NCBI RefSeq assembly: GCF_022539505.1 | Contig: NC_061510.1 | Coordinates: forward strand, 392,566,249 to 392,630,248 | Direction of reading: 5' to 3' | DNA length: 64,000 nucleotides | Source of the DNA: Lolium rigidum | Taxonomy: Eukaryota > Streptophyta > Magnoliopsida > Poales > Poaceae | In this document: positions 1-8,869 of the stretch, one piece after another | Position numbering within the stretch: position 1 is the first letter of the stretch | How the letters are laid out: every line of letters starts with the position of its first letter | Notes under the pieces: model-generated | What the model was told of the DNA's origin: nothing | The model's input: only the letters and a program-made list of their open reading frames with translations | Databases searched by the model: none | Made by a program: the position numbers and the translations under genes

Positions 1-842
1 CTCAAGCCATCGCCAAAAATTGATACAAAAAGCATGAACTACTCTGAGTACACATCAAAGTAATCTCGTAGTATGACGCCAACCAGCCTGGTACCAAATA
101 TCCTGAGCGACCATCTGGAGCCGTGTGCCTCCGACGACAGGAGGACCCAAAGCTGAATCCAATGAGATACCATATGGCTAACCTGCAAGAAATGAAAAGA
201 TTTTTTTTATTAAAGATAATATTATTTTTGACTCTCCATATAGACCAACATAAGGCAGATACCTCAATCCGGATAAAAGCCTTAGATTACCTATCTACCC
301 CATTCAGCCAATTACCAAATATATTAGTAATATTGGTTGGGGGTGGAAGATCATATGTGAAATTAACTATGCGCCAAAGAAGCTTAGCTAAAGGACACTC
401 AAAGAAAAGGTATTGAATAGTTTCCTCTTCCCCACAAAAAAACACATTTCGTACACCCATTCCAGTGTTGTTTAACTAGATTATCTTTAGTTAACAGAAC
501 CTTATTACTTGAAAATCTTTATCTTGAGAGAAATTTTAACCTTCCAGAGATACTTTCTCAAAAAAGGGGTATGATCACTCATAAGATGCTCATACATAGA
601 CTTGACCGTAAACAAGTCATTTGGTGTGAGATTCCGGACAAAATAATCCTTTTCTTCATTCAAATTTACTAGCATTAATTTGCGACATAATTGTAACCAT
701 GACGTCCATTTGTTAGCATTCAACACCCGTCTGAAACTATTATTCAGAGGGGTTTGAGCTAACACATGAGCAACTATTACACTTTTGTGATGCACAATAT
801 TATAAAAAGATGGCAATCCCAGATCTATATATGTAGTTTATA
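1..842 (-). pseudogene. LINE (non-LTR retrotransposon) reverse-transcriptase C-terminal fragment
   Basis: Read on the minus strand, 816-505 encodes a segment ending LWKVKISLKIKIF, typical of the region before the zinc-binding (zf-RVT) domain of plant LINE reverse transcriptases. The reading continues in another frame with CTKCVF, then FFECPLAKLLWRIVNF (about 405-358), then SIWRVKNNIIF (about 230-197), and ends with DIWYQAGWR near 60. The frame change comes from one extra T in a T-run near 433-439, and at least one in-frame stop follows near 290. The copy is therefore dead. The 5' end is missing at the Helitron boundary and the 3' end lies before the window. Identification rests on motif recognition, not a search. 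Confidence 0.75.
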
Positions 843-856
843 TCTATATCTATACC

Positions 857-1696
857 AAATCTTTACCTACTAATAAAGTAAGTAAGGTTTCTCTCCATAT
901 TTTTTGTCCGTTTTTTTCTTACCCCTGTTTGGTTTTAGAAATTACAAAGACTTCCACCGTTGAGTGAACAATAACGGTTTGGCCCGAGACAGAACTGCTC
1001 CGCCCCGAGACCTTCTTCCTCATCTCGCTCGACCTCCGCTCACGCCGCCCTCCCTCACTTCCACGACTAGAGAGGGTCGCGCGCCGCCGCCGTCGGCATG
1101 CCAAATACCTTCCCATGATGGCCCCATCCTCATCCGGCACCGAGATCCTACAACCTCGCCGCGCTGGCCGGCTGGCCCTTGCTCATCCCCCGTCGAGATC
1201 CCACGATCTGGAGATTTATCCGCAGCTACTACTTGTGTCGCGCCGTCCACGAAACTACCTATTTCCCTGGCGCGCCAGTGAGCTGACTTTGAGCGCAAGC
1301 GAAAGGCTTCAGACCGGTATGTGCTCTGCCATCCCCATCCATGACCACCACACGACCGTACCTGTCTATTCCCAATCGCATCCGTCTGCCTCCAGCGTCG
1401 GTGGATAGGGTCATAGGGACCTCACCGGCGCCTGCCCCCTGCAGCGATTCGTCCTCCTCCAACATGGGCTCCCAAATGTAGGCGTGGCCCGGATCCTTGC
1501 TCCACGGGTGGTCACACGTGCAGCTTCTGCAGAGGAAGAGGAGATTCAGCTCCTACTCGGTCGTGGAGATGAAGTGGAAGGAGAGCGGAAATTAGTTGGT
1601 GATCATTTGATTATTTTCCCGATCTTGACCTGCTTCTATGCGCAAATCCACTTTGTTTTCACATCTGTCTGATCTGGCTTTTTTTAATGCCACGAG
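857..1696. other. Left arm of the Helitron body, GC-rich, no recognised gene
   Basis: This stretch changes from AT-rich (to about 955) to GC-rich (about 960-1480), with overlapping ORFs on both strands, the longest 105 aa. None has a domain I recognise, and ORFs on both strands of a GC-rich stretch are expected by chance. It could be captured host 5' exon or promoter sequence, as Helitrons often carry, but I cannot name a source. Confidence 0.35.
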
Positions 1697-1699
1697 TGT

Positions 1700-2040
1700 C
1701 ACTAGTAGAAACAAGGGCTTTCTTGTTTTTGCCCCAGATAGCTTTTGCACCGGATTTGGCACGAACAGGTGCTAAAGGGGGTCATTAGCACCGGTTGGTG
1801 GGGCGTAGCCGTTCGAGGGACCTTTAGCACCGGTTCGTATTATGAACCGGTGCAAATGAGCTATCTTTCGCACCGGTTCGTAACACGAAGCGTTGCTAAA
1901 GGTTCCTCGGCTGACAGGTGTCTGGCGATGAACCTTTAGCACCGGTTCGTGTTACGAACCGGTGCAAAAGATAGCTCATTTGCACCGGTTCGTAACACGA
2001 ACCGGTGCAAAAGGTCTCCAGCCCTATATCAGCTCAACTC
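1700..2040 (+). repeat. CACTA-1 5' TIR and subterminal repeats, with TNP2 promoter
   Basis: After the TIR come repeated direct and inverted copies of a motif around GCACCGGTTCGT and its complement, at about 1748-2010. The same motif family recurs at the 3' end (20370-20580) and inside the element. In CACTA elements such subterminal repeats bind the transposase. A TATA-like CCCTATATCAGC near 2021 lies at the downstream edge, so the block probably also serves as the TNP2 promoter. Confidence 0.8.
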
Positions 2041-2321
2041 ACCCCCAACCAGCCAACTCACTTTATTTTTTCTAGGAGAAAGGTGTGTGTGTTGAGTGCT
2101 ACCTTGCATTTCTTTGGCATGCACAGAATGTGCTCGATGAAATGTCTGAAAGAATGAGGTGCCGGAGCGACACTTAAGCTTTCTCCTCTTTCTTTCCCTC
2201 CTCGATCAAGGTTAAACAACTTTACCCTTTCATTTGTACGGTGCTAATATCCACTATATATATATATATATATTATGATATTTTGTAATGGTTTTTTGAT
2301 AAACTTAATTATTTGATGTAG

Positions 2322-5300
2322 ATGAACCGGCGACAATGGATGTACGTTGACCGACGTCTGCCCGAGTTCACTTCGGGCTCGAAAGAATTTTTCCGTGTGG
2401 CCGAGGAAAACCCACAGGCGGATGGTTATATGTGTTGTCCATGTGTTGATTGCCGGAACTTAAAGCAATACCCCGAATGGCAAGTCATTCACTCCCACCT
2501 GCTTTGGAAAGGTTTCATGCCCAGCTATAATTGTTGGACCAAGCATGGAGAAAGAGGGGTTATGATGGAAGACGGCGACGAAGAAGAAGAGGATGATGAT
2601 ATGTACCCTAACTATGGTGATACTGCAACAGGGTATGATGAAGATGAGGAGGCAGGAGGAGGTGATCAAGATGAAGAGGCATCAGATGAGCCCGTTGATG
2701 ATGATCTTCGTCGGGCCATCGCTGATGCACACAGAGATGCGAAACCGAAAACGAGAAGCGAAAGTTAAAGGGCATGTTAGATGATCACAAAAAGAAGTTA
2801 TACCCGAATTGCGAAGATGGCAACACAAAGCTCGGTGCCACACCTGGAGTTGTCGCAATGGAAGACAAAGGCTGGTATATGTGACAAGCCATTTGAGAAG
2901 TTACCGAAAATAATGAAGAGGAGGTTTCCAAAGGATAACGAATTACCCGACGATACGTACGAAGCAAAGAAGGTTCTCTCGCCCTCTAGGATTGGAGGTG
3001 TCGAAGATACATGCATGCATTAATGATCGCATCCTCTACCGCGCTGAGTACGAAAATTTAGAAAAATGCCCGGTATGCACCGCACTACGGTATAAGATCG
3101 AGCGAGATGACCCCGGTGATGTTGAGGGTGAGCCCCTAGGAAGAGGGTTCCTGCCAAGTTTATGTGGTATGCTCCTATAATACCACGGTTGAAACGTCCA
3201 TTCGGAAATAAAGAGCATGCCGGGTTGTTGCGATGGCACAAAGAAGACCGTAAGAAAGACGAGATGCTCGAGACACCCCGCCGATGGGTCGCAGTGGAGG
3301 AAAATCGATAGAGAGTTCCCGGACTTTGCGGATCACGCGAGGAACTTAAGGTTTGGTCTAAGTACGGATGGAATGAATCCTTTTGGGGAGCGAGAGCTGC
3401 GGTCATAGCACTCGGCCTCGTAACTCTATGTATCTATAACCTTCCGCCTTGGTTGTGCATGAAGCGGAAGTTCATTATGATGCCGGTGCTCATCCAAGGC
3501 CCAAAGCAACCCGGCAACGACATTGATGTTTACCTACGGCCATTATTTGAAGAACTCTTACGAGTTGTGGAGCAAACCAGGTGTACATGCATGGGATGAG
3601 TACAAACAGGAGTCATTTAACCTACGAGCGTTGCTTTTCGTGACCATCAATGATTGGCTCCGCTCTTAGTAACCTTTCGGGACGGACAAACAAGGGATAC
3701 AATGCATGCACGCACTCGCTTAGATGAGACCGAAGGTGCTTATTTGAATAAATGTAAGAAGGTTGTGTACCGGGGCATCGTCGATTTCTTCCAAAGAGGC
3801 ACCCCGTCGGAAAGAAAGGCAATCATTTCGGAGGTGAGGCGGATCACCGGGAGAAGCCTCGAACTCCGTACCCGTGATGCTTTACTTGATATGGTCAAGG
3901 ACATAAAAGTAATATTTGGAAAGGGTCCTGGCGGCCAATCTGTTCCGAAAGACGTCGTTACCGGACACGCACCCATGTGGAAGAAAAATCTATATTTTGG
4001 GATCTACCCTATTGGAAAGTCCTAGAGGTCTGCTCTTCAATCGACGTGATGCATGTGACGAAGAATCTGTGCGTGAACCTGCTAGGCTTCTTAGGCGTGT
4101 ATGGGCAGACAAAAGATACACCAGAAGCAAGGGATGACCAGTATCGTATGAAAGTCCCAAAGAACAAGCAAGAACAGAATTACAAGGATGGAGGGAGTCG
4201 CTTAAGTCCTGGCAGCTACGCTCTTACCAAAGCAGAGAAGGAAATCTTTTTTGAAGTCCTTTACAGTATCAAGGTGCCGTCTGGATTCTCATCAAATATA
4301 AATGGAATTATAAATATGGCGGAGAAAATATTCCAAAACCTGAAGTCGCAAGACTGCCACATTATTATGACGCAGCTGCTTCCGGTTGCACCGAGGGGCT
4401 TCGCCGGAAAATGTTCGAATACCCATTGTGAAGCTATGTGCATTCCTTAATGCAATATCTCGGAAGGTAATCGATCCAGCTAGTCTTCCAAGGTTACGGA
4501 AGGATGTGGTGCAATGTCTTGTTAGCTTTGAGTTGGTGTTTCCACCATCTTTCTTCAATATTATGACACATCTCCTGGTTCACCTTGTCGAAGAGATTGC
4601 CATCCTCGGTCCCGTCTTTCTACACAATATGTTCCCCTTCGAGAGGTTCATGGGGGTCTTAAAGAAATATGTTCATAACCGTGCTAGGCCAGAAGGAAGC
4701 ATCTCCAAGGGCTATCGAACAGAGGAGGTCATCGAGTTCTGTGTTGACTTTATTCCTGACCTTAAGTCGATTGGTGTTCCTGAATCCCGACATGAGGGGC
4801 GACTAAGTGGAAAAGGCACGCTAGGAAGGAAATCAATGATATGTAGGGACGGCATTTCTTTCACTCAAGCACACTACACAGCTTCTACAAAGTTCCACCT
4901 TGGTGGCCCCGTATATCACCGATCACAAGAATATTGTACGCTCCGAATATCCGAGGCAGTCCGAAGACTTGGATTACACATAAACATATGCAGACATTCG
5001 GCGGTTGGCTCCGAACACATCTCATTAATAACAACGATATTGGAGATCAGTTGTACTTGTTGGCCGGGTCACCATCTTCGACTATACTGACTTTCCAGGG
5101 GTACGAGATAAATGGAAATACCTTCTACACGTTCGCCCAAGATAAAAAGAGCACCAACCAAAACAGTGGTGTCCGCATTGATGCAACAAACACTAACGAG
5201 TGGGGAAAAGGACACATATTATGGTTACATAGAGGAGATATGGGAACTTGACTATGGACCTTCTTTTACGATCCCTTTGTTTCGGTGCAAATGGTTCAAG

Positions 5301-5651
5301 CTTGATGGAAAAGGGGTAAAGGTAGACCAGCTGTACGGAATAACAACAGTGGATCTCAACAATCTTGGTTACAGAGACGAACCATTCGTCCTAGCCAATG
5401 ATGTGGCTCAGGTTTTCTATGTGAAGGACATGTCCTCCAGACCGAAGAAAAGAAAACATAAGGAAACGAGCTCATCCGATGAGCCAAAGCGTCACATAGT
5501 TCTTTCAACCATCGTGGGAGTCGAGGACAAGACAGACATGTCAGAAGATTATAATAAGTTTGCTGAAATTCCGCCCTTCACAGTGAGCATTGATCCAACC
5601 ATCGCGTTAAATGCTGAAGATACTCCATGGTTACGGTCGAAGCGATCATAA
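2322..5651 (+). pseudogene. tnp2: TNP2 transposase of CACTA-1, frameshifted
   Basis: The start is the ATG at 2322, just after a splice-acceptor-like GATGTAG, as in the sister copy at 40548. Residues 1-75 are the transposase-associated domain (MNRRQWMYVDRRLPEF, then CPCVDCRNLK and HLLWKGFMPSYNCW). An acidic linker follows. The tnp2 domain is recognisable around 3430-4130 (PPWLCMKRKFIMMPVL, GPKQPGNDIDVYLRP, VMHVTKNLCVNLLGF). A DUF4218-like block lies at 4550-4800 (VHLVEEIAILGPVFLHNMFP) and a DUF4216-like block at 5040-5480. The reading passes through at least eight frame changes (ends near 2768, 3023, 3180, 3408, 4025, 4450, 5090, 5251), so it is dead. In the family this protein cuts and joins the element ends. 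Confidence 0.9.
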
Positions 5652-6186
5652 TGTATTAATTATTATCCCTGTACCTTGATGAGCTCATATTGTGAAGCGT
5701 TTGTTGTGATATGTATCAGTAACACTGGTCGTTTGAACTAAATGCAATTATCCGAGCGGGACTTGCGGGAAGAGTTACTCGGGCAAAGCTTCCGAAGATG
5801 TCTAAGACGGCCAGCCATCTAAGACATCTTCAAGAAGCTTCGCCGGAGAGGCTCTTTCCTTCGAAAAGCTCCCGAAAGCCCTCCTTACCCTGAGCTACTG
5901 GTTGTTGGGTGTATACTAGTAGCTTCCGAGCGGGACTTGCGGGAAGAGTTACTCGGGCGAAGCTTCCGAAGATGTCTAAGACGGCCAGCCATCTAAGACA
6001 TCTTCGAGAAACTTCGCCGGAGAGGCTCTTTCCTTCTTGGTCGTTGCCTCTCAGGCTCCTCTCTCTACTCTCCCCGGAGGGGGCTATATATAGCAATGTG
6101 CCTCCAGATAATCCCCCCTCCCTGATGAGGCCACCCCAGATAAGGCAAACACCAGATAAGCCTCCCCCAGATTTAGCCCCCCATCT
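5652..6186. repeat. Post-TNP2 region with a 174-bp tandem duplication and paired hairpins
   Basis: The segment starting CCGAGCGGGACTTGCGGG occurs at 5752 and again at 5926, a period of 174 bp, with only a few differences over about 110 bp. Each copy holds an inverted repeat: GAAGATGTCT at 5794 pairs with AGACATCTTC ending 5831, and the second copy folds at 5968-6005. No gene is visible. It may be a 3' untranslated or terminator-like region of TNP2, or a small insertion. Confidence 0.7.
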
Positions 6187-6295
6187 TTAGCACCGGTTCC
6201 AGCCAGGAACCGGTATAAAAGGGGTATATAATCAAATCCACCATCTTTAGCACCGGTTCAAGCCAGGAACCGGTATAAAAGGGATATATAAACTA
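6187..6295. repeat. Internal subterminal-type repeat, two tandem copies
   Basis: The 56-bp unit CCATCTTTAGCACCGGTTC... occurs twice (6181 and 6241), each with the inverted pair ACCGGTTC / GAACCGGT. It matches the motif found at both ends of CACTA-1. It lies between the converging TNP2 gene and the minus-strand accessory ORF. Confidence 0.7.
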
Positions 6296-6408
6296 AAGAC
6301 ATCGACTTTATTGAAATTTAACAAGATACGTTAACTAAACTTAAACTAAAACACCGACTTTATTGAAATTTAACATTAACTAAATTTAAACTAAAATAAT
6401 AACAACTT
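6296..6408 (-). terminator. Likely 3' UTR / polyadenylation region of the accessory ORF
   Basis: Two near-identical segments contain CGACTTTATTGAAATTTAAC, which on the minus strand gives a CAATAAAGTCG polyadenylation-like signal just after the accessory ORF stop. The same sequence follows the AP2-type ORF of CACTA-3 (53160-53240). This suggests the accessory ORFs in the two elements share a 3' UTR ancestor. Confidence 0.5.
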
Positions 6409-6642
6409 CTACGAGTTCTTCCGCGCATCCGTTGCTGCCCTCCTGGCTGCCGCCTCCTGCCGCAGCTCCTCCTCACGACGACGCTTATACATCTCCTCAC
6501 TATCTAGATCCGCCACACGAGGCCGCTTATGCAGCTCCTGGAGACTCTGCCTCTCAAATGCTTCTATGGTAGCCGCTAGCGCCGCCTCCTCCCACTCCTC
6601 TATCTCTGCAAGCTGCGGGTCCACCTCATCCTCTACTGCCCT
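6409..6642 (-). pseudogene. CACTA-1 accessory ORF, C-terminal part (split by CACTA-2)
   Basis: This continues in frame from the N-terminal part at 15011-15112 once CACTA-2 and one copy of the CCT duplication are removed, giving a 110-residue protein. It is highly charged, with an alanine/arginine/glutamate-rich helix toward the end (LRQEAAARRAATDARKNS). The motif VDPQLAEIEEWEE appears here and again in the N-terminal part, so the protein has an internal duplication. I recognise no enzymatic domain. Its place and strand match the AP2-type accessory ORF of CACTA-3. Function unknown. Confidence 0.65.
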
Positions 6643-6660
6643 CACTACTAGGAAAAAGGC

Positions 6661-7105
6661 AATCAGTGGCGCACCACATATAGCCTTCAGTGGCGCACTA
6701 GTGGTGCGCCACTGCTATCACGCCACTGCTAACTCCTAGTAGTGGCGCACTAGGGGTGCGCCACTACTAGCTCCGGATACCGGTGGCGCACTGCGTGGTG
6801 CGCCATTGACAGTCCAGCAGGTGCGCCACTATTACTCCAAAGTGGTGCGCCACTCGTTGGTCGCTGGCGTGCGCCACCATCTGTCTAGACGAGGTGCGCC
6901 ACCGCTCGCCTCCTTGGGTGCGCCACCGTTTCGGCCGAGGTGGTGCGCCACTGCTGCGTGTGGACGTGCGCCACTGCTGAGGTTCCTGGTGCGCCACTGC
7001 TAGTCTCGGAGGGGATCACAGGGCAGTGCGCCACTGGATCCAGCGCAGTGCGCCACTGCTACTTAGTGGACGTGCGCCACTAATGGGCCACTAGTGCGCC
7101 ACTGC
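6661..7105. repeat. CACTA-2 subterminal repeats, left (3') end
   Basis: More than a dozen direct and inverted copies of a motif around GTGCGCCACTGCT / AGTGGCGCAC fill this stretch at intervals of roughly 20-40 bp. Subterminal arrays of this type are the transposase-binding regions of CACTA elements. The same motif fills 14520-15000 at the other end. Confidence 0.85.
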
Positions 7106-7333
7106 TACGAATTTCGAATTTTTTTTTTGTATCTCGGCGGTATTTATACAGAGTTGTATATCACAGTACAATAGCACAATACAGGATATATAACACATAT
7201 ACACAACAACGACAGACTTATCCATACATAGTTCTTCACATTAGCCCCACATGATTCACAAGATTTCACATTAGAGAAGTTACGAGGTTACAATGCAAGT
7301 TACGGGGTTACAAAGTCGCAAATGAGCTAGTGG

Positions 7334-7602
7334 TTACACAAGATCGATCATCTGAAGTACAATCACATAGAAGAGAGCTAGAGTCACTACTAGCACCATC
7401 CCGATGAAAGTGGTCTTCATCCGGTTCCTCCTCCGCTCCGTCCTCTCTCCCGCCAGATAGCGTGCGTATCTATCTTCGGCCTCCGCTCTAGTGGTGTACC
7501 CTTTGTAGTCTATTACCGCTAAAACGGTGAACCTGTCTCCGACACTCCTCCCAGTCGTTGTAGACTCCGGGAACCTTGCCCTTGTACACGACATACCACG
7601 TC
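7334..7602 (-). pseudogene. Viroplasmin-like (RNase H1 N-terminal type) ORF with C-terminal membrane segment, frameshifted
   Basis: From the ATG at 7602 the minus strand reads MTWYVVYKGKVPGVYNDWEE, then CRRQVHRFSG. After a frame slip near 7505-7515 it resumes as YKGYTTRAEAEDRYARYLAG and ends with a hydrophobic helix (FIGMVLVVTLALFYVIVLQM) before a stop at 7334. The first part matches the small domain shared by caulimovirus viroplasmin and the RNase H1 N-terminus, which binds RNA/DNA hybrids in RNase H1. It lies downstream of the Ulp1-like gene on the same strand and may be a separate gene of the element. The membrane segment is unusual. Function in transposition is unknown. Confidence 0.65.
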
Positions 7603-7711
7603 ATATCTGCACATATATGAATAAGCCAAAGAAACATTAGTGCACGCTCATAGATGTTTGCAACGAATAAGAGCAAACTCAAAAACGATCAAAGTAGTAT
7701 GAACTAAAAGG

Positions 7712-8700
7712 CATGCCTCATACATTGTTGGTCGGAACAAATATCAACATTTAGGGAAGGGGTCAGTGAAACCAAGTAGGATGCACAAGAGATTGATACT
7801 TGTGTCATCGCACCGAGTTCACCGACCCCTCCCCAAGTGTATAGGTGACCAAACATTCTAATCATCGGCATTTTGAAATACGAAAGCAAATGGAAGAATG
7901 ACAAGGGCCTCATACTTTATCGGTCAAAACAAATATTAACATTCCGTGATGGCGTAAGTGAGGCCAGGTAGGATGCACAAGACATGGATATTTGTGCCAT
8001 CACACCAGGCTCACTTACGTCACCACCGAGTGTACAAGTGACCAACCATTCTAATCATCGGCCAATGCAATTAAGAAGTGCCAACTCAAATAAGAAACAA
8101 GTAGCTAGTATGAACTAAATGGAATGCCTCATACATTGTTGGTCGAAACAAATATGAACATCCCGGGATGGCGTCGGTGAGGCCAGGTAGGATGCACAAG
8201 AGATTGATATTTGTGCCATCACACCAGGCTCACTGGCGACACCCCGGAGTGTACAGTTGACCGAACATTCTAATCATCGGCATTTTAAAATACGAAAGCA
8301 AATGGAAGAATGACAAGGGCCTCATACTTTGTCGGTCAAAACAAATATTAACATTCCGTGATGGCGTCAGCGAGGCCAGGTAGGATGCACAAGACATGGA
8401 TATTTGTGCCATCACACCAGGCTCGCTTACGTCACCACGGAGTGTACAAGTGACCAACCATTCTAATCATCGGCCAAATGCAATTAAGAAGTGCCAACTC
8501 AAACAAGAGATAAGTAGCTACTATGAACTAAATGGAATGCCTCATACATTGTTGGTCAAAACAAATTTTAACATTCGGGGATGGAGTGAGCGAGGCCGGG
8601 TAGGATGCACAAGACATGGATATTTGTGCCATCACACCGGGCTCGCTCGCTCCACCCCGAGTGTACAAGTGACCAACCATTCTAATCATCGGCATATGCA
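7712..8700. repeat. Tandem array of five hairpin-bearing units
   Basis: Five units begin with CCTCATAC(A/T)TTGT-type sequence near 7716, 7910, 8127, 8323 and 8540. They alternate between two spacings, so the true period is a dimer of about 412 bp (A-B-A-B-A). Each unit holds a foldback of about 82 nt: 7753-7834, 7946-8026, 8164-8246, 8356-8440 and 8575-8659. The loop region (GATGCACAAGA...TTTGTGCCATC) is well conserved, while the outer stem changes in a paired manner between copies. The array lies between the Ulp1-like and viroplasmin-like ORFs on their transcribed (minus) strand, or on the opposite one. No coding is supported. Confidence 0.8.
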
Positions 8701-8869
8701 AACAAAATTAACGACCAAATCAAGTGCGGAAAACGACAGAGCCATATATATAAGTTCACAAACATAGCCGAACTAGTAATTAAACGGACATGCAAGTAAA
8801 GTGCTCGGATAAAGTTTATTACAACAGAAGCTCGTCTTTAGTTCACAACTACATAACTAGGCTCGCACA

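Noticed and set aside
919..1465. Several overlapping ORFs on both strands in GC-rich DNA of the Helitron left arm
   Set aside because: ORFs occur on both strands and in different frames, as expected by chance in GC-rich sequence; no domain or start context supports a gene.
7700..8700. Possible CRISPR-like array
   Set aside because: Units are long, hairpin-bearing tandem duplications with diverged copies in plant transposon DNA; there are no short identical repeats with unique spacers and no cas genes.
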